The position numbers and the translations under genes were made by a program. The notes below the pieces were generated by a model. That model was not told the origin of the DNA. It saw nothing but the letters and a program-made list of their open reading frames with translations, and ran no database searches. Shown here one piece after another: positions 8,288 through 14,937 of a stretch of DNA of 40,264 nt. Origin of the DNA: Bryobacteraceae bacterium. GTDB lineage: Bacteria; Acidobacteriota; Terriglobia; Bryobacterales; Bryobacteraceae. Each line of letters opens with the position of its first letter. Within the stretch, counting starts at the first letter, position 1. Location of the stretch: contig JASHWA010000056.1 of NCBI GenBank assembly GCA_030044325.1, forward strand, positions 1 to 40,264. The letters are read 5' to 3'.

Positions 8288-9397
8288 TCAGTCTGAAATT
8301 TCGAGCATCGCCCATCCCGGCAAACTCGCGGGATAGTTCTGTTGAAAAATCACCCGCCGCGTCTTGGGAAACGGCATCCCCGTCTGAATCGCTTTTTGAT
8401 ACAAGGGCACGTGCTTCAGGATTTGCCGGAATGATTCGTCCTGGGTATTCAAATACGCCGATTTTCCGAGCATCCCTCCACCCCAGCCAATCGACAGAAC
8501 GCACACATCCGTCCGCTCGCCGATTTCCTTGACGCGCCCTTCGAGCGCCCCGAGCGTCGCCGCAAGATACGGTAATCCTGCCCACGCGGCATATTGTTTA
8601 TGCCGCTCGATCAGCGCCGAAGCGTATTGGTTCGCGGCGTGAAACAATTTTCCCCGGTCGGCTGCCGAGCGCTCCCGCCACGCACCTGTAAACGCCGTGC
8701 CCGGCGTCGCCATCTCGGCGAAAATCGGCGTGCTCTCTTCGATTCTGCGCGGCTCCACGCTTCCGCGCGCCGATTTCCACCCCAGCTCGAATCTCCCCGC
8801 TCCCCGCGCCACCAGCGTCGCTACGCGCAGCAGGTACACTTTCATCGGCGCGTGCGTGATCGGCGACGAATCGGCCGCCGCGATGCGCCGCATGCGGCTC
8901 GATCCGGACCCTCCCAGCACCGCATCCTCCGCTATCGCCGCCGGATTCCGGGGCGGACGATCGTCTTGCGCGAGGCGCGCCGCCAGATCCGCCATCGTTT
9001 TTTCCGTCCAGCGTTCGAATACCGCGCCCGTGCGCAGCGCGCCCTTGATCGCCGTTCCCGGAACGTAAGGACCCGACGGCGATTCCGCGAACGTCGGAAT
9101 AAACAGGTTCGGCGCCATGGCGCGCTCCCAGTACGGAATGGCGCTCGAATGTTCGAAGGGAATTCGGCGCCCCGCGAAATTCTGCGCGAACCCTCCCCAG
9201 GATGCGAAATCCAGCTTGTCGGCTTTTTTGAGCTGCGCGAGATATCCGTCCAGGCGCGGACCCTTTGCCAACAGGCGAAAGATGCGCCGCTGATCGAGCA
9301 CGTTCACATGATCCTTCCAGACCATGTAATCGATCGGCGAAAGCCGCTGGCCGTCGCCGATGAGCGTGGGGGTCAAGCAGGTCAGTCTGTACCTCAT
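8288..9397 (-). CDS. csm5: Type III-A CRISPR RAMP protein Csm5
   Basis: Csm5 caps the 3' (crRNA spacer) end of the Csm effector filament and takes part in crRNA maturation. The 369-residue protein begins MRYRLTCLTPTLIGDGQRLS. Its first RAMP ferredoxin fold has YVPGTAIKGALRTG at about residues 111-124, the loop shared by Csm3 and Csm5. Near the C-terminus come the glycine-rich loop IGWGGGMLGKSAYLN and the PFPKTRRV motif typical of Csm5. The open frame runs back to 9607, but that part translates a palindromic repeat, so ATG 9397 is chosen. It is the last gene of the csm operon, 127 bp after csm4, with a repeat element in the gap. Confidence 0.85.
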   Translation of the reverse strand: MRYRLTCLTPTLIGDGQRLSPIDYMVWKDHVNVLDQRRIFRLLAKGPRLDGYLAQLKKADKLDFASWGGFAQNFAGRRIPFEHSSAIPYWERAMAPNLFIPTFAESPSGPYVPGTAIKGALRTGAVFERWTEKTMADLAARLAQDDRPPRNPAAIAEDAVLGGSGSSRMRRIAAADSSPITHAPMKVYLLRVATLVARGAGRFELGWKSARGSVEPRRIEESTPIFAEMATPGTAFTGAWRERSAADRGKLFHAANQYASALIERHKQYAAWAGLPYLAATLGALEGRVKEIGERTDVCVLSIGWGGGMLGKSAYLNTQDESFRQILKHVPLYQKAIQTGMPFPKTRRVIFQQNYPASLPGWAMLEISD

Positions 9398-9419
9398 CTG
9401 GTATATGCCCCGGTCAGTT

Positions 9420-9519
9420 GTGGCGCACGCGCTTTTGCGTGCCGCGTCCCCGCTCCTGGGGACGCCTGGCCCGGCGTCGGCACGAATGCCGACGCGGCAC
9501 GCACGAGTGCGTGCGCCAC
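9420..9519. repeat. 100-bp palindromic (REPIN-like) element between csm4 and csm5
   Basis: The left arm (9420-9448, beginning GTGGCGCACGC and ending GCGTGCCGCGTC) and the inverted right arm (9491-9519) match at 26 of 29 positions. Each arm is itself partly palindromic (GCACGC/GCGTGC). The middle contains a further hairpin, GACGCC..GGCGTC. Two inverted self-palindromic arms around a spacer is the architecture of a REP doublet. It sits in the csm operon and would be transcribed with it. Confidence 0.75.
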
Positions 9520-9524
9520 CACAC

Positions 9525-10475
9525 TCACGCGACCCTCCACGGAATCGCGACGGCGACCGCGAATCCGGCCCGATACACCGGATGCGCGAAGTTTTCCGGC
9601 GCCACATCCATCGCCGCGCCGCGCGGCTCGGCTTGCGCCACGATCACCGAGCCCTCCGCAACCATCCGCGTCGGCCGCTTCGCATCGCCGAAATCCTCGA
9701 CGCGCCCGGTGCGCGTAGTCAACGCGTAATCGCCGCGCTGCCAGTCGATCGAATCTTCCGCGGCCGGATGAAACAGGGACAACATCCACCACGCGCCCGA
9801 TCCCGCCACTCCGGTGACCAGCGCCGCGTCGTCATCGGAAAACGATATCTCCGCGCGCCCCCATCCGCGCGACCGCTCGCCTCCGAATCCCGAATCCGCC
9901 AGCAGCCGCAGCGCCGCGGTCACCGGCTCTTTCCATTTCTCCGAGTCCCGCAGTTGCGCGGTCATCCACATGCCCGCTTGTGGCGCGAATTCAAGACACG
10001 CGCTCGAATGTTGCTCCACCGCGGCGCCGTGCCGGTCGACCGCAGCGTTGGATCGCACCGAAACCCGAAACGGACCCTGCGCGCCTTGCGGAATCAGGCA
10101 CTCGCTCGCGCCGTCCACCGTCCAGTTTTCCTCCGAAATCGCGCGCCCGTGGACCAAATCGCCCGCGACGCTCATCGGCACGAACCGCGCGCCTTTCCAG
10201 CGCACCTTCGCCGACGGCGGCGGAGGCCACAAACTGCGCGGCGGAACGACGAACATCGTCTCGCCATGAAACGGAAAACATGAGCTCAGCCGCACCGCCG
10301 GATCCGCGCTCCGCGCCGTCGCGTCCAGCCACTCGTCGAGCATTCCCAGCCGCGCCATCGCGGTGGAAACGGCGGAATACACCGAATCGCTGTGATACAC
10401 GCGGTCCACCCGATCGCGGTCGCCCGAATCGGGTCCAATGCGCCAGGGGCCGGTGGGATAAAGTTTAACGATCAT
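9525..10475 (-). CDS. csm4: Type III-A CRISPR RAMP protein Csm4
   Basis: Csm4 is the Cas5-group subunit that binds the 5' repeat-derived handle of the crRNA and holds Cas10 in the Csm complex. The 316-residue product starts MIVKLYPTGPWRIG. It has the early YHSDSVYSAVSTAM segment corresponding to the Csm4 'hSDtlfsal' motif, and the RAMP glycine-rich loop LLADSGFGGERSRGWGR at about residues 191-207. ATG 10475 is used rather than the in-frame TTG at 10484. It sits 24 bp after csm3; that gap holds a 15-bp dispersed repeat word. Gene order and motifs support the call. Confidence 0.87.
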   Translation of the reverse strand: MIVKLYPTGPWRIGPDSGDRDRVDRVYHSDSVYSAVSTAMARLGMLDEWLDATARSADPAVRLSSCFPFHGETMFVVPPRSLWPPPPSAKVRWKGARFVPMSVAGDLVHGRAISEENWTVDGASECLIPQGAQGPFRVSVRSNAAVDRHGAAVEQHSSACLEFAPQAGMWMTAQLRDSEKWKEPVTAALRLLADSGFGGERSRGWGRAEISFSDDDAALVTGVAGSGAWWMLSLFHPAAEDSIDWQRGDYALTTRTGRVEDFGDAKRPTRMVAEGSVIVAQAEPRGAAMDVAPENFAHPVYRAGFAVAVAIPWRVA

Positions 10476-10486
10476 CGAGGGCAAGT

Positions 10487-10501
10487 GTGGGACAGCCGGT
10501 C
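10487..10501. repeat. Half-copy of the fliH-fliI repeat at the csm3/csm4 junction
   Basis: GTGGGACAGCCGGTC at this position is identical to the reverse complement of the right arm of the 4926-5014 hairpin. It fills most of the csm3-csm4 gap, and its last two bases lie in the csm3 stop codon. The partner arm is absent here, so this is a solo or degraded copy. Confidence 0.6.
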
Positions 10502-11336
10502 AATTCGCCAGCTTCTCGCCGAAATCCCCGTTCGACGTGACTTTCTGAATCGCGCCCAGATCCGCGCCCGATGCGAGCTCCGTCTCCGCGCCGCCCGAGG
10601 AATAAAACGCGCGATTGCGCCAGGCCAGCTTCAAATTCGCGAACCGCACCCGGCCGCTTCCGCGCGACCCTCCGCCGCCCAGCGCGTCGTCTTCGAGCAA
10701 TCGCAGCCCCTCGAACACGCGCGCCACCAGCGCCTTGTCTTCCTCGCACAAAATATCCATCACCATGCGAACCTTGAATCGCGCGCCCGCGGGAACGCGC
10801 TCAAGCGTCCTCGGATTGGCTTGCGATGTAATCCGGTCGATCGCGTTCTCGCTCTTGACCTCCGTGATTTCGTCGTCGAGATTCTCGCGCATCTGCGCCG
10901 TGATGCTGTCCGGCTCGAGCGGCGCGTCGTACACCGTCAGCCGCGCCGGACTCGCCGCGCGCGTCTCGATCGGCTCCCCCTCCATGCGCTCCACGCGGCC
11001 GGGGCTGCGCCCGAACAGCAGGCAGATTTCATCATCGGGCCGCTCGCTCTGATGAATGCGCACCTCCTGGCCGCGGCGCTTCGAAAGATACACCAGTTCG
11101 GCCGGCGTAGTCAGCCCCAGCGCGTTTTCAAGCAGCGACCGCAGCCTCCCGCGCAACGAGCTCCCCGGAATATACGGCAGCCCGAACGCGTCCTTCACCA
11201 CCGGATTATCCGCGCCGCCGATTTCCAGCGACCCCTTGCCCGCGCCGATGTGCAAGCCGGTTTCGCAGTGCAGATCGCCCGATAAAATCAGTTTCCCCAC
11301 CAACTGCAATTGTGTTTGAGCTGTGTGTGCGCTCAT
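10500..11336 (-). CDS. csm3: Type III-A CRISPR RAMP protein Csm3 (target-RNA nuclease backbone)
   Basis: Csm3 is the repeated backbone subunit of the Csm complex and cuts target RNA every 6 nt. The 278-residue sequence has the diagnostic start GDLHCETGLHIGAG (residues 20-33), then IGGADNPVVKD, in which Asp43 aligns with the catalytic Asp33 of Streptococcus thermophilus Csm3. Next comes YIPGSSLRGRLRSLLE (55-70), and the glycine-rich loop DDALGGGGSRGSGRVRF is at 216-232. The RNase function is therefore predicted to be intact. A GAGGA ribosome-binding site lies just before ATG 11336, and the gene begins 6 bp after the csm2-like stop. It is slightly longer than the usual 215-250 residues. Confidence 0.93.
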   Translation of the reverse strand: MSAHTAQTQLQLVGKLILSGDLHCETGLHIGAGKGSLEIGGADNPVVKDAFGLPYIPGSSLRGRLRSLLENALGLTTPAELVYLSKRRGQEVRIHQSERPDDEICLLFGRSPGRVERMEGEPIETRAASPARLTVYDAPLEPDSITAQMRENLDDEITEVKSENAIDRITSQANPRTLERVPAGARFKVRMVMDILCEEDKALVARVFEGLRLLEDDALGGGGSRGSGRVRFANLKLAWRNRAFYSSGGAETELASGADLGAIQKVTSNGDFGEKLAN

Positions 11337-11342
11337 ATTCCT

Positions 11343-12092
11343 CTATTCGTTATATGCGACGATCGCCTCAAAAAGGTCCTTGAATCGCTCGTATCCGCGC
11401 GCATCGTTTTTGCGCGTGACTTGCAACAGCAGCCGTTCGAGCGCGTCCAGGCTGCGCAGCGAATGCCGCACGATGGTGTACGCCAGGCGCGCTCTCAGCA
11501 TCACGAACTGGTGCTGCCGCTCGCTTTCCGGCGCCCGCACCGCGCGGCGAACCGCGTTGTACAATCGCCGCAACTGGCTCTTGGTGCCCGAATCCATGTC
11601 GCGCATCCGTGCCACCACCGCGTGCGCCTGGTTGTCCAGATACAGGCTGTCCGAAATCAGTTTTTCAAGCTCGATATCGGCGAAGCCTTCAAATGGCCGC
11701 GCGCCGCCGGGCCGTCCGCCCTCGCGCCGGTCTCCACGTTGTTCTCCGCGTTGTTCTCCGCGTTGTTCTCCGCGTTGTTCTCCACGTGGTTCTCCGCGCT
11801 GATCACCGCGGCCTTCGCGCCGGTCGCCGCGCCTCTGCTCGCCCTGCTGCGGACGTGGGCCGCGCTCTTCGCGCGGCTTCTCTTCCCGCCGTTGGCCCTG
11901 CGGTTTCGCTTCCGGCTTCGGCTGCGGCTTGGGCGGCTCGACTTTGGGAGCTTCAGCAGGAGCCTCCGGCTGAGGAGCCTCGGGCTGAGGAGCCTCGGGC
12001 TGAGGAGCCTCTGGCTGAGGAGCCTCGACCGTCGAGGCGGCCGGCTCCGGCGCCGCTTCTTTTTGAGTTTCGTTCTCTACCGCATCATCCAT
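11343..12092 (-). CDS. csm2: Csm2-like small subunit with long disordered N-terminal extension
   Basis: The 249-residue product has two parts. Residues about 134-249 are all-helical and fit Csm2, the small subunit lining the Csm filament: IELEKLISDSLYLDNQAHAV, then the Csm2-type block TKSQLRRLYNAVRRA (170-184) and a final LERLLLQVTRKNDARGYERF segment. Residues 1-133 are low complexity: an acidic/proline part with five-residue EAPQP repeats (about 23-45), a Lys/Pro part, and an Arg/Gly/Glu part with RGEQ repeats (about 103-120). Ordinary Csm2 is about 120-150 residues and lacks this extension. ATG 12092 follows AGGAAGGA by 6 nt, so the extension is in the predicted protein. It lies between cas10 and csm3, the standard csm2 slot. 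The Csm2 call rests on position and core pattern. Confidence 0.78.
   Translation of the reverse strand: MDDAVENETQKEAAPEPAASTVEAPQPEAPQPEAPQPEAPQPEAPAEAPKVEPPKPQPKPEAKPQGQRREEKPREERGPRPQQGEQRRGDRREGRGDQRGEPRGEQRGEQRGEQRGEQRGDRREGGRPGGARPFEGFADIELEKLISDSLYLDNQAHAVVARMRDMDSGTKSQLRRLYNAVRRAVRAPESERQHQFVMLRARLAYTIVRHSLRSLDALERLLLQVTRKNDARGYERFKDLFEAIVAYNE
11735..11806. repeat. 12-bp tandem repeat inside the csm2-like gene
   Basis: There are six units of CGCGTTGTTCTC (variants start CACG or read CGCGCTGATCAC) from 11735 to 11806, three of them identical in a row. On the coding strand each unit reads about RGEQ. Copy number in such arrays commonly varies between strains. Confidence 0.9.
11958..12032. 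repeat. 15-bp tandem repeat inside the csm2-like gene
   Basis: Five units with period 15 begin at 11958, 11973, 11988, 12003 and 12018, each carrying AGGAGCCT followed by a CGGGCTG-like half. On the coding strand they encode EAPQP repeats. The unit is a multiple of three, so changes in copy number keep the frame. Confidence 0.88.
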
Positions 12093-12183
12093 CGGACATC
12101 CTTCCTGGGTTGACAAACACTCGCTACATCCTCAGTTTCGCAAGCGCCTTCGACCGGCTGTGGCGAACAAAGGGTAGCGTAAG

Positions 12184-13626
12184 CTACTCAGCGGACAACC
12201 TCGCCCATTCTAGCGCCACGCGACCGGCGGGCCGCAACTTCACCGTCACCGCGCTGCGCCCGATCAGGTCCGCGATCAGCGCGGTGCGGGCTTTCTGAAA
12301 ATCGCCACGTTCCGGGGCGCCGTCCCGCGCCGCGCCCAGGATTCTGCGAATCCGCCGGTGATAGCGCCACGGCCGCTCGCCTCCCATCCTGCGAGCCTGC
12401 CGGCGCGACATTTTCGACTGCGTCTCGCGATAAATTCCGCATAAATCCCGCAGATATTGCGAAGAGACTCCATAATCCGAAATCATTCGCATCAAAGACT
12501 CTTTTAAATCCGACGCTTCGGAGAACTGCTTCCATTCGAGCGTCCGCCCCAGCAGCCAGATGCAATCCTTATCCGCCGATTTGGCGATCTCCAGCCGCTC
12601 GCCCGCCTCTTCAAACACCGCGCCCAGCGACGAATCGACCGCCGGCGCGAGCGCCAGCGCCATGCTGATCGTCTTCCCCTCCGGCCCGGCGAACTCCTGA
12701 AGCGTCGCCTCGACGAATCTGTGAAACAAGCGTTCGATCTCTCGCGCCAGCGCAATCAGCGCGTCCCACGCGCCATACACCGCGAAATCGTCGCCGCCCG
12801 AAAAAATCACCGTGACTTTTCGCCAGAACTCCGGCATCGAGCACAGCACTTCCAGCTCACCCGCGAAAAACTGCTTGTACATCACCGAAAGCTGGATGTG
12901 CTCCTCGATGGTTTGCGCCCGCCGAATGCGAATTCCGAAATTATCCACGTCGCCGCGCAACACACCCCACGTATTCAATCCCGACGCGCGCCCCGCCAGG
13001 GCGGCCGTCGAGGCCGGCTCGCGGCCGTCGTCGCTCGGCGCCGCGTGCCGCGCAAACGGCAGCGCTTCGGTCGACGATCCCGCCAGGCTCCAGACGTGCT
13101 TTCCTTCCCCGATATGAATCCGTCCCGGCGTTTCCGGCGACCACCCCGCCGATTCCGCGTCGCGCAGCTTCATCCCCAATTGCCCCGCGAAATAATGTTC
13201 CGAATCGCCGTCCGCGGCCGCGGGCGCCGCATCGAACCCCGGCGTTCCCCGCCGATGCTCCATCTGCTCGGTCAACCGCCGCCGGACGTCGCTCCAATCG
13301 CCCAGATTTTCCGTGACGCTCCACAGCAGCTTCAGCAATCCTGCGCTCAAATCGGCGATCTCGCGCGCCGCGCCGTCCAGAAAATTGTCGGCCGCGCCGC
13401 GCGATTCCTCCGGCAGCACCACCAAAAACTGCCCGCCTCCGCTCGATCCCAAAAGGATTTTCGACAATCCCAGCTCGTTGAGCAGCGCGCGCGGCAAAAT
13501 TTCCATCAGCAGCGTGATCCAATGCGAGCGCCCGGTGAAGACCTGGTCATGGTCTTTTTCGGACGGCGCGAACAGAAACTCTTCGATCCCGAGGAGCTTC
13601 CCCTGTAGGAAAATTTGCACGGACAT
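12184..13626 (-). CDS. csm1: Cas10/Csm1, compact form without HD nuclease domain
   Basis: Cas10 is the large subunit of type III CRISPR complexes; its second palm domain makes cyclic oligoadenylates when target RNA binds. This 480-residue protein starts directly at the first palm region: QGKLLGIEEFLFA (residues 8-20) aligns with the GDISGIQxFIF motif, and LLGSSGGGQFLVVLPEE (58-74) with the SGGGxFxLLxP strand. The second palm has GDVDNFG (225-231) and the catalytic FSGGDD (275-280). The usual N-terminal HD DNase domain is absent, and residues 81-261 contain no cysteine, so the inter-palm zinc site is also missing. Family members are usually about 750-850 residues. Cyclase activity is predicted, single-stranded DNase activity is not. 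Type III-D Cas10 also often lacks HD, but the neighbouring Csm3/4/5 point to III-A. Confidence 0.9.
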   Translation of the reverse strand: MSVQIFLQGKLLGIEEFLFAPSEKDHDQVFTGRSHWITLLMEILPRALLNELGLSKILLGSSGGGQFLVVLPEESRGAADNFLDGAAREIADLSAGLLKLLWSVTENLGDWSDVRRRLTEQMEHRRGTPGFDAAPAAADGDSEHYFAGQLGMKLRDAESAGWSPETPGRIHIGEGKHVWSLAGSSTEALPFARHAAPSDDGREPASTAALAGRASGLNTWGVLRGDVDNFGIRIRRAQTIEEHIQLSVMYKQFFAGELEVLCSMPEFWRKVTVIFSGGDDFAVYGAWDALIALAREIERLFHRFVEATLQEFAGPEGKTISMALALAPAVDSSLGAVFEEAGERLEIAKSADKDCIWLLGRTLEWKQFSEASDLKESLMRMISDYGVSSQYLRDLCGIYRETQSKMSRRQARRMGGERPWRYHRRIRRILGAARDGAPERGDFQKARTALIADLIGRSAVTVKLRPAGRVALEWARLSAE

Positions 13627-13667
13627 CGTGAGGCGAAATCAACACTTTAGCACGTATGCCAGCCGCC

Positions 13668-14045
13668 TCACAGCCACTTCTTTGCGCGCCACTCGTCGAG
13701 CGCGGCGCCGGTCAGCCGCTCGAGCTCGCCAAGCTGCGCAGCCTCCGGAACGGTCTTGAAATTGAAGCACGTCTTGCCCTGCATGCGCTTCTTCAATTCC
13801 GGCGAAACGCCGCCGGCGAGTTTCGGATTCATGTACAGCGGCATCAAATGATAACTCACGTACGCCTTGCCGCGCCGCACCTGTGCGAACCACAGCGGCT
13901 GTCCTTTATGCTGCGGAAACGGCGACGGCGACTTGCCGACCAACGTGAATTCGGCCGCAGTGTCGGCTTTCACCGCCAGCTTTTCCGCATGTTTGGACAG
14001 CACCGCTTTCAACTTGGTAAAAACGGAATCGAATTCGGCCGCCAT
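13668..14045 (-). CDS. DUF1801-like small protein upstream of cas10
   Basis: This 125-residue soluble protein resembles the DUF1801/YdhG-like fold by pattern: a helical start (FDSVFTKLKAVLSKHAEKL), a central strand pair with GKAYVSYHLMPLYMNP, and a final GKTCFNFKTVPEAAQLGELE segment. No catalytic residues are evident. It ends 41 bp before the cas10 start on the same strand, so it may be co-transcribed with the csm operon. Homologues of this family occur widely outside CRISPR loci, so the association may be accidental. Function unknown. Confidence 0.6.
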   Translation of the reverse strand: MAAEFDSVFTKLKAVLSKHAEKLAVKADTAAEFTLVGKSPSPFPQHKGQPLWFAQVRRGKAYVSYHLMPLYMNPKLAGGVSPELKKRMQGKTCFNFKTVPEAAQLGELERLTGAALDEWRAKKWL

Positions 14046-14126
14046 AGCCGAATAGGATACATCGCCGCCCGGCCTTAACGCCGCGTGTCAGCCGGCTTTC
14101 AAAACAAAACAGGTTCGGCGGGATCT

Positions 14127-14813
14127 CTACGCGACGCTCTCGGGGATGGAGGCCGGGGCGCGGGAAGCCGTTACCATGGGCGGCAGAATTCCGCTGGCGC
14201 CTGGCTGCGCAACGATGGTGATTCCGACGTGCGCTGCCTCGCGCGAAATCTGAACCGCGCCGGAGCGCTCCAGTTCCGCCAGATCGCGCTCGAGCTCCTC
14301 TTTCGATTTGCCGAGTTGCACCCGCACGTCCCCCGGCGAGATGCGCCCCGCTGCCGGCTCCTGGCGCAGGCACAGGTACACATACAGCCGGAACGCGCCG
14401 TCGGAAAGCCGCGGCAGCGCCCAGTTAAGACGCGCCAGGTCGCGCTCGATCTCCGGATTTCGCGGCTGCGAACGCGGCGGCGCGGCGCGCAGCAGCCGCA
14501 GCGCCGATTCGGCATTGAGGTGGTCCATGGTCGCCAGCCGCAGCACCAGGGTCGCCAGCAGACAGAATCCGGTCACCGCGACTTCAATCGCGTCGTCCAC
14601 GTGGTTCGACGACATCGCCACGATGCCTGCGCTCTGGAGCACGCGCATGCCCTGGTAAACCGAAAGCAGCCCCAGAAACGCGATCAGAAACCGGTCCGCG
14701 CGATAGTGCGGGCGCTTCCGCTCCAGCAGGACACAGGAAAGAATCGTGGTCAGGCACAGCAGGATGGCGAGCGCCGCCAGCGGCTTCACCAGAAAGATGT
14801 GCCATAGGTACAC
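14127..14813 (-). CDS. Three-TM membrane protein with C-terminal winged helix
   Basis: The 228-residue product has three hydrophobic helices at about residues 8-31, 42-64 and 74-94, then a cytoplasmic part with a winged-helix pattern: LSDGAFRLYVYLCLRQEPAA, a turn GRISPGDVRVQLGKS, and a recognition-like helix KEELERDLAELERSGAVQIS (about residues 136-195). It is therefore probably a membrane-tethered DNA-binding or regulatory protein. The start is GTG 14813; no other start fits the first membrane helix. It is 81 bp upstream of the DUF1801-like gene and on the same strand as cas10. No CARF or SAVED sensor pattern was recognised. A role as a CRISPR accessory is only a positional suggestion. Confidence 0.7.
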   Translation of the reverse strand: MYLWHIFLVKPLAALAILLCLTTILSCVLLERKRPHYRADRFLIAFLGLLSVYQGMRVLQSAGIVAMSSNHVDDAIEVAVTGFCLLATLVLRLATMDHLNAESALRLLRAAPPRSQPRNPEIERDLARLNWALPRLSDGAFRLYVYLCLRQEPAAGRISPGDVRVQLGKSKEELERDLAELERSGAVQISREAAHVGITIVAQPGASGILPPMVTASRAPASIPESVA

Positions 14814-14909
14814 AGATGTTCCCGCCGTAAAAGATCGGCGAAATCCACATCCGTCAGGGTACGGCGTTCGCCTTAATTCCCACGTAGAATCACGCTTAAC
14901 GAGCTCTCG

Positions 14910-14933
14910 AAAAAAGGTGTCTGTCCCCTTTTT
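14910..14933 (-). terminator. Terminator-like hairpin after the amidohydrolase operon
   Basis: On the minus strand AAAAAGG, a 9-nt loop and CCTTTTTT form a 7-bp stem running into a T-run, 4 bp after the amidohydrolase stop. It contains the word GAAAAAGGGGACAGAC (minus strand, 14919-14934), which recurs at 21540-21555, so it may be a dispersed repeat serving as a terminator. Confidence 0.45.
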
Positions 14934-14937
14934 CGCG

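Noticed and set aside
9398-9607. 70-residue N-terminal extension of Csm5
   Set aside because: It translates the palindromic repeat at 9420-9519 and overlaps the csm4 3' end; the Csm5 family start fits ATG 9397.
8594-10283. Long plus-strand open frames across csm5 and csm4
   Set aside because: Arg/Pro/Ser-rich antisense translations typical of GC-rich DNA; the csm genes on the other strand have family motifs.
11735-12032. Short regular repeats looking like a small CRISPR array
   Set aside because: Units of 12 and 15 bp follow one another without spacers and keep the reading frame of the csm2-like protein. They are coding tandem repeats.
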